Below, in pieces: positions 7,779 through 16,360 of a stretch of DNA of 64,000 nucleotides (position 1 is the first letter of the stretch; every line of letters starts with the position of its first letter). The notes beneath the pieces are model-generated. The model was not told the DNA's origin. It searched no databases and saw nothing but the letters and a program-made list of their open reading frames with translations. The stretch covers positions 1 through 64,000 of the forward strand of contig CADAYK010000022.1 in the NCBI GenBank assembly GCA_902792105.1, written 5' to 3'. A program made the position numbers and the translations under genes. Source of the DNA: an uncultured Ruminococcus sp. GTDB taxonomy: Bacteria; Bacillota; Clostridia; Oscillospirales; Acutalibacteraceae.

Positions 7779-8993
7779 TTATTTATTCATAAAAATTTTC
7801 GGCGTTGGAATAAACTTGGCGGCCATCGCCGCAAAAAGCATTACGGGTATCAGCCTTGGGGGAAATACTATCATAAGCAGCAGCACGGTCGCAAGCGGTT
7901 TTTTCAGTGTGTGGCCTACCAAAGCCGCGGTAACGACCGAGGCACAGAACACCATGCTTATACCTGATAACAGGCTGATCGAACAGCCGATGCTTACTCC
8001 GCAGAAAATAACGGGGAAGAAGTGGCCGCCCTTTAGCCCCGAATCAATGCAAATGTTTGTCAGCAGCAGCTTTACAACCGCCGTAACAATAAGCAAGGCG
8101 GCGCCGGTCGCGCCGGGGTTGTCGGTTATCTCCGCGATTTGGTGTTCGCCCGAGAACATGGTAAGGGGAAGAAGGGTTCCGGAAATTCCCAAAAGAAGTC
8201 CTCCGGCAACGGCACGCAAAACAACATATTTTTCAAATTTAGCGGCAAGGGCTTTTGTAAGCTTTTTGAATATAAAATACAGAAAACCCGCTGCAATGCC
8301 CGCAAGCGTAAGCGGCACGGCGTAAAGATATACGGAAAGCTCCTGCTTTTCGGCTTCCATGCCTTCCATTCCCATGCTTATCCCGAACAGCCTGTTAAGC
8401 AAAATGAACACGCCGAATGAGCTTAGCAAAGCCGCGAAGTATAAAACGATTTTGGAGGTTTTGGGAAGCACGGTGTCCCTGTCGGATTCGATCGGCTCCA
8501 TAAAACCGAACATCGGTGAACGGAAAACAGTGCCCAGCGTTGCGCTTAACCCGATCGCGGTCAGATCCTCAACCTCTCTTTTAAACAGCTTAAGCTTATC
8601 TCCTACCCATGTGCAAAGTCCGGAAATAACGCCCGTAAGTCCTGCCTCGGGACCTACGCTCGCGCCGATAAGCAGGGGGAAAAGCGCCGAACCGAGTGTG
8701 GAAAAAACATTGTGATAGGGATATCCGCCTGTTTTCTTTACGGTGCCCAGCACCTTGTCAAGCTCTTCGGGATAATCACCGAATTTGCGCTTCCAAAGAC
8801 CGATCAAAAATCCTCCGGCTGTGCAGACACAAAGCGTATAAAAAGGAAAGCTGATTTTGGAAGGGACAAAATCCCACAAAAATTCAATGCCGAGGTTCAT
8901 GATCCGCAGAAAACCCCAGATGATCAAGCCGACGATCGCGCCGAGTATAATTGTGTAGAGCAAAAACAAAACATTGTTTTTTACCTTGTTCAC
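7779..8993 (-). CDS. ClC-family chloride channel/antiporter
   Basis: This 404-aa integral membrane protein has about ten hydrophobic helices. The ClC selectivity region GASVGPEAGLTGVISG (about residues 110-125) corresponds to the family's GxxGPE motif with the gating Glu, and GLKGGHFFPVIF near the C-terminus matches the second half-channel loop. It would move Cl- (or another anion), possibly coupled to H+. Translation starts at GTG 8993, seven nt after GGAGGG. No fluoride riboswitch motif is visible in the short leader. The gene appears monocistronic with its own promoter and terminator. Confidence 0.85.
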   Translation of the reverse strand: MNKVKNNVLFLLYTIILGAIVGLIIWGFLRIMNLGIEFLWDFVPSKISFPFYTLCVCTAGGFLIGLWKRKFGDYPEELDKVLGTVKKTGGYPYHNVFSTLGSALFPLLIGASVGPEAGLTGVISGLCTWVGDKLKLFKREVEDLTAIGLSATLGTVFRSPMFGFMEPIESDRDTVLPKTSKIVLYFAALLSSFGVFILLNRLFGISMGMEGMEAEKQELSVYLYAVPLTLAGIAAGFLYFIFKKLTKALAAKFEKYVVLRAVAGGLLLGISGTLLPLTMFSGEHQIAEITDNPGATGAALLIVTAVVKLLLTNICIDSGLKGGHFFPVIFCGVSIGCSISLLSGISMVFCASVVTAALVGHTLKKPLATVLLLMIVFPPRLIPVMLFAAMAAKFIPTPKIFMNK

Positions 8994-9025
8994 ATAACAT
9001 CCCTCCGCATAATAAATACAGCTTA

Positions 9026-9054
9026 ATTATACTACCGTTTGAACTTAAAATCAA
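9026..9054 (-). promoter_or_regulatory. Promoter of the ClC gene
   Basis: On the minus strand TTGATT (9054-9049), a 17-nt spacer and TATAAT (9031-9026) lead into a leader of about 30 nt. Confidence 0.65.
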
Positions 9055-9197
9055 TAACCGCGGCGGCGCAGCGCTCAAAATATCATTTTGCATCCGAACG
9101 CGCATTTTGCCGCTTTTTTTGTCATTGTAAAGATGTGTAAAATCACTAATTGTTGATATGCACAAAAATACAGGTGTTTCATTGTGCAGGGTGCAAA

Positions 9198-9226
9198 TTG
9201 AATATGTTTTTTAAATTTGTTATTAT
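9198..9226 (+). promoter_or_regulatory. Promoter of the amylase gene
   Basis: TTGAAT (9198-9203), 17-nt spacer, TATTAT (9221-9226). The 5' leader is about 45 nt. Confidence 0.55.
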
Positions 9227-9280
9227 ATTATTGCATGGGCTTTTTAAGCCAAGGTAATTTTTTATTTAGGAGTGATGAAG

Positions 9281-12226
9281 TTGAACAAGAAAATTACAAG
9301 CGTTGTGCTTGCGGTTTGTCTGCTGTTGTCATGCGTTGCGGCAGGAAGCTTTACCGCGTCAGGCGCGACCGAAGCTGCCGCGGATGTTTCCGCCAAGTCA
9401 GGCAATGATGTTTCAGCCAATTCAAGCGACGGCGTTTCCGCCAACTACGGACTGGCAAAGAACATTCAGGACGGCCAAATTTTGCAGGCATGGAACTGGA
9501 GCTACAACGGCATCAAAAGCAACATGAAAAAAATCGCCGAACAGGGGTTCACAGCCGTTCAGACAACCCCGATCCAAACCATCAAGGAAAGCACAAAGGG
9601 AAAAACCATGCAGGGCAGCTGGTGGGTTTACTATCAGCCCTCCAATTTTAAGATCGACACCAACTCATGGAACGCCCTCGGCACAAAGTCCGAATTTAAG
9701 GCTATGTGCGACGAAGCGCACAAGTACGGAGTAAAGGTCGTTGTTGACGCGGTGCTTAACCATATGGCTAACAAGGGCGACAACACTTTGTCCGACACTA
9801 TTCCTGCAGATATCCGAAACGACGGCAACTGCTGGCATTCAATTTATCAGAACACCCAAAACTACGGCAGCCGCTGGGACATTACCCACAACTGTATGGG
9901 CGGTCTGCCTGACCTTAACACCGGAAATTCAAAGATCCAGAATTACGAGATCGCGTTTATGAAGGAATGTATCGACTGCGGCGTTGACGGCTTCCGCTTT
10001 GACGGCGCCAAGCATATCGAGGTTCCGAACGATTACGAGGGCGCGAGCAGCAACTTCTGGAACAATTTGCTTAACACAACAACCTCCTATGCCAAGAGCA
10101 CAAGGGGTTTCACACCCTACTACTACGGCGAGATCCTGGACTCAACAGGCGGCGGTCAGGGTATTGTTAACCAGTACACCAACATGATGAGCGTTACCTG
10201 CAACAGCGTATCAAACGACATCCGCAACAAGGTCAACAGCGGCGACGCAAACGGCGCCAAAAGAACCGATTTCTCATATGACGACGGTTCGGCTCCGGCT
10301 GCGAAAAAGGCTGTTTTGTGGAACGAATCTCACGACACCTACGCCGACAACAAGTCCAGAGGTCAAAGCGACACGACTTTGAAAAAAACCTGGGCGATCG
10401 TAGGCTCGCGCGGCGAGGCACAGGGTATGTACCTTGCGCGTCCGCGTAACTACAACGATTCCATCGGTACCGCCAGTGTAACCGCGTGGGGCGACAAAGA
10501 GGTCGGGGCGGTCAACCACTTCAAGAACTACTTTATAGGACAGTCCGAATACCTGTCCGCAAGCGGTTCAATTGTGTATAACGAGCGCGGAAACTCAGGC
10601 GTTGTGCTTGTTAATGTAAGCGGCAGCAGCGCAAGTGTTAACGTAAGAGCCAACAAGATGTCAAACGGCACCTACAAGGACGAGGTAACCGGCAACACAT
10701 TTACCGTTTCGGGCGGTATGATCAAAGGTCAGATCGGCTCAACAGGCGTTGCGGTCGTTTATAATCCCAAGCCTGCCGGTCCGGTTGCTTCCGTTACACC
10801 CGGATCATCCAGCTACAAGACCGATTCCGTTACCCTTACGCTCAGCTACGAAAACGCGACCTCAGGTCAGTATTCGGTTGACAACGGCGCTTTTCAAAGC
10901 TTTACCAACGGTCAGAAAATAACCATCGGCGCAGGCAAGGACTTCGGCACAGTCACCACGGTTAAGGTAAAGGCGAGCAACAGCACCGAAACCTCGGATG
11001 TTGAAACCTACACCTACACCAAGGTCGATCCCAACGCGGTTCAGCAAATTTGGTTTGACACCTCGCAGTACCGCTGGTCAAATGTGTACGCTTATATTTA
11101 TATAGACGAAAGCAACCGGGCTTCGGGCTGGCCGGGCTTGCAGATGCAGACCGATTCCTCGACCGGCTACCGTTATATAGACGTTCCGAAGGGCTACGAG
11201 AACGCCAAGGTGATCTTTACCGAAAGCGAAACCGCGACCACAAACCGTTATCCTGCCGACATGGAGCCGGGCATGGATTTAAGCGGACAGACGGTGATTT
11301 TCCGCAACAACCGGCTTGAGCCGTACAACCCCAAGCCGGTAAATCCCACTGTTAGGCCTACAACTCAGCCGATCACGGAAAAGCCGACTGTTCCCACCAA
11401 TCCGACAACGCCGTACGTCAGGGTTTTGTACGGCGACTCCAACCAGGACAGCGCGATCACCATCAAGGACGCTACTCAGGTTCAGATGCACATTGCCGAC
11501 ATAAGACCGCTCAGCGGCAACGGCAAAATCGCCGCCGACGTCACCGGTGACGGTTACGTTACGATCAAGGACGCCACATCCATTCAGCAGTATCTTGCTC
11601 AAAACTACAGCAAGTCGGGCAGATGCGGCAACTACACCGGACAAACCCCAACCTCGCCCACAAACCCGACTCAAGGCTCTGACAGCTCAAAGGTTTACTT
11701 TATGAACACCTACGGCTGGAGTCCCGTTAAGGCTTACTTCTGGAGCGACGATAACTTACAGATGATGTCGTGGCCGGGCAGCGATATGCAAAACGAAGGC
11801 GGCAATTTGTACAGCGCGGTTATCCCAAGCGGCGCAAACCACGTAATATTTACCAAGGGCGACGACAGCGGCAAAACTCCCGACCTCGATTTACAGGCAG
11901 GCAAGATGTATAAGGACGGCAACTGGACAGAACTTCCGGGCACCCAACCCGCCACACAGGGCAACCAGCAGCAAAGCGGCAAGGTTTACTTCCGCAACGA
12001 CTCAAACTGGAGCCCCGTCAAGGCATACTTCTGGAGCGACGATAATTTGCAGATGATGTCATGGCCGGGCAACGATATGCAAAGCGAGGGCGGCAACGTT
12101 TACAGCGCCGACATCCCCGCCGGAGCCAACCACGTTATCTTTACCAAGGGCGACGACAGCGGCAAAACACCCGATTTGGACGTTCACGGAGGACAAATTT
12201 ACGATAACGGCAGCTGGCACAGCTGA
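9281..12226 (+). CDS. Extracellular GH13 alpha-amylase with internal dockerin and CBM26 modules
   Basis: This roughly 981-aa protein has a signal peptide (KKITSVVLAVCLLLSCVAA). The GH13 barrel motifs are DAVLNH (about 155), GFRFDGAKH with the nucleophile Asp (about 240), GEIL with the acid Glu (about 283) and ESHDTY (about 350). Then come an Ig-like/FN3-like domain (about 500-583), a starch-binding module with WSNVYAYIYIDES (about 587-681), a Pro/Thr linker, a dockerin with GDSNQDSAITIKDATQVQ and ADVTGDGYVTIKDATSIQ (about 715-780), and two near-identical CBM26 modules (about 804-883 and 900-981; WSPVKAYFWSDDN). It would hydrolyse alpha-1,4-glucan outside the cell. Start: AGGAG at 9268-9272 is ideally spaced for TTG 9281 but too close to ATG 9275; either is possible. 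Confidence 0.93.
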   Translation: MNKKITSVVLAVCLLLSCVAAGSFTASGATEAAADVSAKSGNDVSANSSDGVSANYGLAKNIQDGQILQAWNWSYNGIKSNMKKIAEQGFTAVQTTPIQTIKESTKGKTMQGSWWVYYQPSNFKIDTNSWNALGTKSEFKAMCDEAHKYGVKVVVDAVLNHMANKGDNTLSDTIPADIRNDGNCWHSIYQNTQNYGSRWDITHNCMGGLPDLNTGNSKIQNYEIAFMKECIDCGVDGFRFDGAKHIEVPNDYEGASSNFWNNLLNTTTSYAKSTRGFTPYYYGEILDSTGGGQGIVNQYTNMMSVTCNSVSNDIRNKVNSGDANGAKRTDFSYDDGSAPAAKKAVLWNESHDTYADNKSRGQSDTTLKKTWAIVGSRGEAQGMYLARPRNYNDSIGTASVTAWGDKEVGAVNHFKNYFIGQSEYLSASGSIVYNERGNSGVVLVNVSGSSASVNVRANKMSNGTYKDEVTGNTFTVSGGMIKGQIGSTGVAVVYNPKPAGPVASVTPGSSSYKTDSVTLTLSYENATSGQYSVDNGAFQSFTNGQKITIGAGKDFGTVTTVKVKASNSTETSDVETYTYTKVDPNAVQQIWFDTSQYRWSNVYAYIYIDESNRASGWPGLQMQTDSSTGYRYIDVPKGYENAKVIFTESETATTNRYPADMEPGMDLSGQTVIFRNNRLEPYNPKPVNPTVRPTTQPITEKPTVPTNPTTPYVRVLYGDSNQDSAITIKDATQVQMHIADIRPLSGNGKIAADVTGDGYVTIKDATSIQQYLAQNYSKSGRCGNYTGQTPTSPTNPTQGSDSSKVYFMNTYGWSPVKAYFWSDDNLQMMSWPGSDMQNEGGNLYSAVIPSGANHVIFTKGDDSGKTPDLDLQAGKMYKDGNWTELPGTQPATQGNQQQSGKVYFRNDSNWSPVKAYFWSDDNLQMMSWPGNDMQSEGGNVYSADIPAGANHVIFTKGDDSGKTPDLDVHGGQIYDNGSWHS

Positions 12227-12257
12227 TCGGAGTTTTCTGTTATAACCGAATAAATTT

Positions 12258-12293
12258 AACAAGCGCAGCAGTTTAACGACAGCTGCGCTTGTT
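12258..12293. terminator. Bidirectional terminator
   Basis: A perfect 12-bp stem, AACAAGCGCAGC (12258-12269) with GCTGCGCTTGTT (12282-12293), lies between the convergent amylase and YitT genes. Confidence 0.8.
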
Positions 12294-12306
12294 ATGCAGT
12301 AAAATA

Positions 12307-13236
12307 TCACGGCTGTTCCTTTTTGAATTTATCAAATACATTGTAACGTATTTTCTCGTAATTGCCCAGGGTTTCGTTGGTGAAGGTCGAATAGGCAAAG
12401 GCTGTGGGATGAGCCGCGATTATCCTTTCCATCTCGACGACCTGGTGCTTTTGAACAACACAAATCAGCATTTCCATTTCCTGACCTGAGAACATACCCA
12501 TTGCCGGAACCACCGTTACCGAATGCCTGAGCTTTGTCATGATCTCGTTTGAGATCGCCTCCGCTTCAGTTGTGACGATTTCAAACTTTACGCGCTGTCT
12601 TGAGCCGCGCAGTATGCTGTCGCTGACCTGGCTTGTAAGGAACGAGTAAATAATGCAGAGCACCACAGGCTCAACCTTAAAGTCATATACAAAATATGAG
12701 GTGATCGCAACGGCTGTATTTATCGCGAAAATTATCCAAAGCATATTTTGCTCGGGCCATTTTTTATGTATCAGCGCCGCGACGATGTCGGTTCCTCCGG
12801 TGCAGCCGTTCAGACGAATCGCGGTTCCGTAAATTAAGCCGTTGATAACGCCCGATGCTATCGGAGCAAGAATTGTGCTGGTTCCGTTGCCGGTCTTATA
12901 GCTTAAAAAGGACAGGTCGATAACCTTGAACTGCAGCAGCAGCAGCGCCACGGAAAAGGTTAGGGCAAACACCGTGGTTCTGGCGGCAAAGTCCTTTTCC
13001 AGAAAAACAAACGCTAAAATACACAGCGGAATGTTTATGATAAGGCTCATATACGCGACGGAAAAACTGAACTTGTACTGGATCATTGTGGCAATGCCGT
13101 TTATGCCGGCAGGGGCGAAGCTGTTTTCAAAAATAAAGATCTGATAACACAGCGCCATGCAGCAGGCTATGAATATCATCAGCATATACACCCCGAATTT
13201 TCGCATTATTTTTCTCGGCGTTATTTTCTCGGTCAT
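12307..13236 (-). CDS. YitT family membrane protein (DUF161/DUF2179)
   Basis: This 309-aa protein has five to six N-terminal hydrophobic helices including ENSFAPAGINGIATMIQY and GTAIRLNGCTGGTDIVAALI, the conserved YitT glycine motifs. A soluble C-terminal DUF2179 domain (about residues 215-300) follows, with ISNEIMTKLRHSVTVV and MGMFSGQEMEMLICVV. The function of the family is unsettled. The start ATG has GGGAGGAACAGACG upstream. Length and domain order are normal. Confidence 0.9.
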   Translation of the reverse strand: MTEKITPRKIMRKFGVYMLMIFIACCMALCYQIFIFENSFAPAGINGIATMIQYKFSFSVAYMSLIINIPLCILAFVFLEKDFAARTTVFALTFSVALLLLQFKVIDLSFLSYKTGNGTSTILAPIASGVINGLIYGTAIRLNGCTGGTDIVAALIHKKWPEQNMLWIIFAINTAVAITSYFVYDFKVEPVVLCIIYSFLTSQVSDSILRGSRQRVKFEIVTTEAEAISNEIMTKLRHSVTVVPAMGMFSGQEMEMLICVVQKHQVVEMERIIAAHPTAFAYSTFTNETLGNYEKIRYNVFDKFKKEQP

Positions 13237-13384
13237 CGTCTGTTCCTCCCAAACAAAAAGCTTCTGTTATTATTATCTCATATTCTCCTTGTTTGTCAAG
13301 AAAATTTTGTTGATAACGGCAGTTATATATTACTCCCGAAAAGCTGTTGAAGGTTGCGGGGCTTCATATTTTCAGTGGATAATT

Positions 13385-13521
13385 ATACTAATACCTAATA
13401 AAAAGTAGCCAATCTTTGCGGTCTATTTTCCACAATACTGCGTTGTCGTCCTTGCAAGGCGCCAGCCTTGCCGCGTCCTCCCTCGCAAAATATAAGTCTA
13501 CTTTCTATCAGGAATTAGTAT
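13385..13521 (-). repeat. MITE-like element, 137 bp, complete
   Basis: Terminal inverted repeats of about 24 bp carry three mismatches: ATACTAATACCTAATA at the left, and TATCAGGAATTAGTAT at the right. The core CAATACTGCGTTGTCGTCC and the GGCGCCAGCC palindrome are shared with the copies at 3760, 14748 and 28139. There is no coding capacity. It lies in the 401-bp gap between the YitT and YbjQ genes. Confidence 0.8.
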
Positions 13522-13556
13522 TACAACAAAAATACATATTTTCTTATATTTATATC

Positions 13557-13585
13557 TTGACACTTTTATAAAAACATAGGATAAT
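13557..13585 (+). promoter_or_regulatory. Promoter of the YbjQ gene
   Basis: Consensus TTGACA (13557-13562), 17-nt spacer, GATAAT (13580-13585), 35 nt downstream of the MITE-like element. Confidence 0.65.
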
Positions 13586-13637
13586 AATACATAAGCTTTA
13601 AATATATAAGCATTAAATAATTTAAGGAGAATTTAAT

Positions 13638-13949
13638 ATGATCGTTGTTAACACACCTACTATTGAAGGACAAAAAATCAAAACGCTCGGCATGGTAACA
13701 GGCAACACCGTTCAGTCCAAAAATGCTTTTAAGGACATCGGCGCAGGTCTGCGCACCATCGTTGGCGGCGAGGTCGGTTCCTACACCAAAATGCTCGCTG
13801 AGTCGCGCGATTTGGCTTTGAACCGCATGATAGAGCAGGCAACAAATATGGGCGCCGACGCTATTGTCAACGTCAGGTTCTCAAGCGCTTCGATTATGAG
13901 CGGCGCTGCCGAGATCCTCGCGTGGGGTACAGCCGTTAAGTTTGTTTAA
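13638..13949 (+). CDS. YbjQ family (UPF0145) protein
   Basis: This 103-aa soluble protein is full length for the family. Visible landmarks are the start IVVNTPTIEGQKI, the central RTIVGGEVGSYTKML, and the C-terminal ATNMGADAIVNVRF and ILAWGTAVKF. Members form oligomers and are sometimes called heavy-metal-binding domain proteins, but their role is not settled. AAGGAG precedes the ATG. The membrane-protein gene at 14001 follows after about 50 nt, probably in the same transcript. Confidence 0.9.
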   Translation: MIVVNTPTIEGQKIKTLGMVTGNTVQSKNAFKDIGAGLRTIVGGEVGSYTKMLAESRDLALNRMIEQATNMGADAIVNVRFSSASIMSGAAEILAWGTAVKFV

Positions 13950-14000
13950 TAACAGGCAACCGGGTGGTTGTTCAAAAAAATATATTTAAGGAGTGGGAAC

Positions 14001-14657
14001 ATGAAATTTCCAAACGCGAAAAAAGGCATTTCAAAAATTTTCACCGCCGAAATCTTAAACCTGATCGCAGTAGTAGCGGGAGTTATTACAATAATTCTTG
14101 TGTTTGCGTTAGCAGGCGCGTCTGACAGCAAAAACGACGCGGGCGTTGCGGCTTCCGGCATCAGTCTTGTATTGACAAGTATCGTTACCGGAGTGAGCGC
14201 TGTCATTGCGGTGATCCTGATGATTATCGGCACAATTCAGTCCGCAAGGGATGAAGTATCATTCAAGGCTATTATCTATCTGACGATTTTCAACGTCATC
14301 GTTCTTGTTATAGCCTCGATTTTTTCACAGAACACTTTCCTCGGCAGCCTTTCCTCCGTAATCAGCAACGCGGTTTCGTTTGTTTGCTCTTTGCTTGTTA
14401 TCCTCGGCATAGGCAACCTTGCTGCTCAGTGCCACGATGAAAAGGTGATCTTAAAGTGCGGCAGCCAGTTCAGGATTATCCTCTGGATCGGTATCGTTGC
14501 CCTGCTCACCAGATTCTTCGCGATATTTATCGAAAGCATGGCTGCTAAGGCTCTTGTTATCGTTCTTTTGGCGCTTTCACTGATCCTCAGCATTGTTCAG
14601 TATTTTATGTATCTTTCACTGCTGTCAAGCGCAAAGAAAATGCTTGCCGAAAACTAA
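14001..14657 (+). CDS. Hypothetical membrane protein
   Basis: This 218-aa protein has five or six hydrophobic segments: AEILNLIAVVAGVITIIL, a second pair around VLTSIVTGVSAVIAVILMII, IIYLTIFNVIVLVIASIF, SFVCSLLVILGIG, and a C-terminal pair including LVIVLLALSLILSIVQ. No family is recognised and no catalytic motif is seen. ATG 14001 is favoured over an earlier in-frame start because AAGGAGTGG lies just upstream. It is probably co-transcribed with YbjQ and is followed by a terminator. Confidence 0.7.
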   Translation: MKFPNAKKGISKIFTAEILNLIAVVAGVITIILVFALAGASDSKNDAGVAASGISLVLTSIVTGVSAVIAVILMIIGTIQSARDEVSFKAIIYLTIFNVIVLVIASIFSQNTFLGSLSSVISNAVSFVCSLLVILGIGNLAAQCHDEKVILKCGSQFRIILWIGIVALLTRFFAIFIESMAAKALVIVLLALSLILSIVQYFMYLSLLSSAKKMLAEN

Positions 14658-14673
14658 TATACCGATCAAAAAG

Positions 14674-14706
14674 CAGAAGCTGCCGTTTGGTGCTTCTGTT
14701 TTTTTT
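14674..14706 (+). terminator. Rho-independent terminator
   Basis: CAGAAGC (14674-14680) pairs with GCTTCTG (14692-14698), followed by a run of eight T. Confidence 0.8.
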
Positions 14707-14747
14707 ATTGATACTTAGCCTGAAATGTTGTATAATGATTTATAATT

Positions 14748-14846
14748 ATACTAATACCTAATAAAAAGTAGACAATCTTTGCGGTCTATTTTCCGCAATA
14801 CTGCGTTGTCGTCCTTGCAAGGCGCCAGCCTTGCTGCGTCCTTCGC
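14748..14846 (-). repeat. MITE-like element, truncated
   Basis: This copy begins with the intact terminal sequence ATACTAATACCTAATA and continues nearly identically to the 13385 copy to about TGCGTCCTTCGC. The other terminal repeat is missing. Sequence that still reads as protein (AVIYALYKVNVFYS) begins immediately after the break, so the element abuts a damaged gene. Confidence 0.75.
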
Positions 14847-15323
14847 GCTGTTATTTACGCACTTTATAAAGTAAATGTATTTTATTCACTTGCCGTGACC
14901 TTCGGCACGATCGCATATCATTTTTTGATGCGGCTCGCAGTTGGGTTTATCTTCAACATCACGATGAACAACAGGGCGGATTACACCAAGGGCTGGTTTA
15001 GGCAGCGCGAATGGGAAAAGAAGCTTTACAAGCGTTTGGGAGTCAAGCGCTGGAAAAACATTCTCCCGACCTATGACCCGGAGGTGTTCGACCCCGGGCG
15101 TCACACCTGGGACGAAATCGCTCAGGCGATGTGTCAGGCTGAGCTTGTGCATGAGGTGATTACAGTGCTTAGCTTTGTGCCGCTTGTGTTTTCAATATGG
15201 TTAGGCGCGTTTTGGGTGTTCGCGGTCACATCTGTGCTGTCCGCTGCTTTCGATTTAACGTTCGTCATATTGCAGCGCAGCAACCGCCCGAGGGTTATAA
15301 AACTGATAAACCGGAAAAGGTGA
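14847..15323 (+). pseudogene. CrtO-like acyltransferase-family membrane protein, 5'-truncated
   Basis: The frame shows FGTIAYHFLMRLAVG, WFRQREWEKKLYKRL, PTYDPEVFDP, AQAMCQAELVHEVI and RSNRPRVIKLI. I recognise these as features of the widespread Firmicutes family annotated as glycosyl-4,4'-diaponeurosporenoate acyltransferase (CrtO-like); the annotation does not prove activity. Protein-like sequence extends upstream to about 14847, directly against the MITE-like repeat, with no ATG. The first possible starts, GTG 14895 and ATG 14931, lack a ribosome binding site and would lose part of the first membrane helix. I infer that the 5' end was lost. The stop lies 7 nt before the next gene's ATG. Confidence 0.6.
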
Positions 15324-15330
15324 AGGTCAT

Positions 15331-15933
15331 ATGAAGCGCGAGCTAAAGCATTTTAAAATCGGAAATTCATACGGCGGCAATCAGGACTGGTTCCCGACTT
15401 TTATGATGCGTATCGGCGGATGCGGAGCGGAAACCGCCTGCGACAGCAGCATATATTTTGCGCTGCACAGGGGACTGTCAAAAATCGCTCCCGAAAACGC
15501 CGCCGGTATTTCAAGGGACGAATACGTGCGCTTTGCCTACAAAATGAAGCCGTTCCTTTCTCCGCGCATGACGGGCATCGACAGGCTCGAAATATATATT
15601 GACGGATATTCCGACTATCTGCGAAGCTGCGGCGAAACGCGGCTTTCAATGACTCCGTTTGGCGGCAGCGAGCCCTATGAAAAAGCACGCGAAGCGGTGA
15701 AAAGGCAAATCGACGGCGGTTATCCCGTGCCCACGCTTATCCTCAACCACAGCAACAAGGCGCTTGAGGATTATGTCTGGCACTGGTTTTTGATAAACGG
15801 CTACGACGGTTCCGGGGCTGATTTTTCGGTAAAAACAGTAACCTACAGCCATTACCGCTGGCTCAGTCTGAAAGACCTGTGGAACACGGGACACAGCAGG
15901 CGCGGAGGCTTTGTTTTGTACAATATAGGATAA
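15331..15933 (+). CDS. Putative papain/C39-like cysteine peptidase-fold protein
   Basis: This 200-aa soluble protein has no signal peptide. The N-terminal half has GGNQDWFPTFMMRIGGCGAETACD, in which a Gln lies about 15 residues before a Cys in GGCGxxTA, the order of oxyanion Gln and nucleophile in papain-like folds. VWHWFLINGYDG near residue 150-160 offers the matching His. I infer a cysteine peptidase or amidase fold, but the activity is untested and no name is recognised. AAAAGGTGAAGG precedes the ATG, overlapping the end of the upstream damaged gene. Confidence 0.5.
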   Translation: MKRELKHFKIGNSYGGNQDWFPTFMMRIGGCGAETACDSSIYFALHRGLSKIAPENAAGISRDEYVRFAYKMKPFLSPRMTGIDRLEIYIDGYSDYLRSCGETRLSMTPFGGSEPYEKAREAVKRQIDGGYPVPTLILNHSNKALEDYVWHWFLINGYDGSGADFSVKTVTYSHYRWLSLKDLWNTGHSRRGGFVLYNIG

Positions 15934-15947
15934 TTTTTTGCAATGAT

Positions 15948-15981
15948 GAACGGACAGCTGCGAGCTTGCGGCTGTCCGTTC
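15948..15981 (+). terminator. Terminator-like hairpin
   Basis: GAACGGACAGC (15948-15958) is the exact complement of GCTGTCCGTTC (15971-15981), followed by TTTGGG. Confidence 0.65.
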
Positions 15982-16096
15982 TTTGGGAGATTATTTTGGA
16001 GAGATTATCGTTAACTTTATGCTAAGCAAAAAAATGATAAAAACTTGATATTTTTAATCTTTTATTGTATACTATTGGGGATGAGGTGACATACTA

Positions 16097-16360
16097 ATGA
16101 AAATTAAAGACAATTTTATTCTCCGCAAGGTTGCGGATTCATATGTTGTTGTTCCGGTCGGCAAACAGACTCTGGACTTCAACGGGATAATCAATCTTAA
16201 CGAAACAGGCGCGTTTTTGTTCGGGCTGCTTCAAAACGGCGCGGACAGGGATGAATTGGTTGAAAAAATGCTTGAGGAATACGAGGTTGACCGTCAGCGC
16301 GCAGAAGCCGATATAGACAAATTCCTTGAGCGTGTAAAGGATGCTGATGTCCTTGAATAA
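16097..16360 (+). CDS. PqqD family protein (RRE-like)
   Basis: This 87-aa protein matches PqqD: KDNFILRKVADSYVVVPVG, then a beta strand, INLNETGAFLFGLLQNGADRDELVEKMLEEYEVD, and a helical end IDKFLERVKDADVLE. PqqD-like domains bind leader peptides of ribosomally made, modified peptides, but stand-alone copies with other roles are common. No radical-SAM enzyme or precursor peptide is seen nearby. It overlaps the next gene by 14 nt, so the two are translationally coupled. Confidence 0.8.
   Translation: MKIKDNFILRKVADSYVVVPVGKQTLDFNGIINLNETGAFLFGLLQNGADRDELVEKMLEEYEVDRQRAEADIDKFLERVKDADVLE

Noticed and set aside
8994..9060. Fluoride riboswitch upstream of the ClC gene
   Set aside because: The leader from the mapped promoter boxes is only about 30 nt and lacks the conserved riboswitch motifs.
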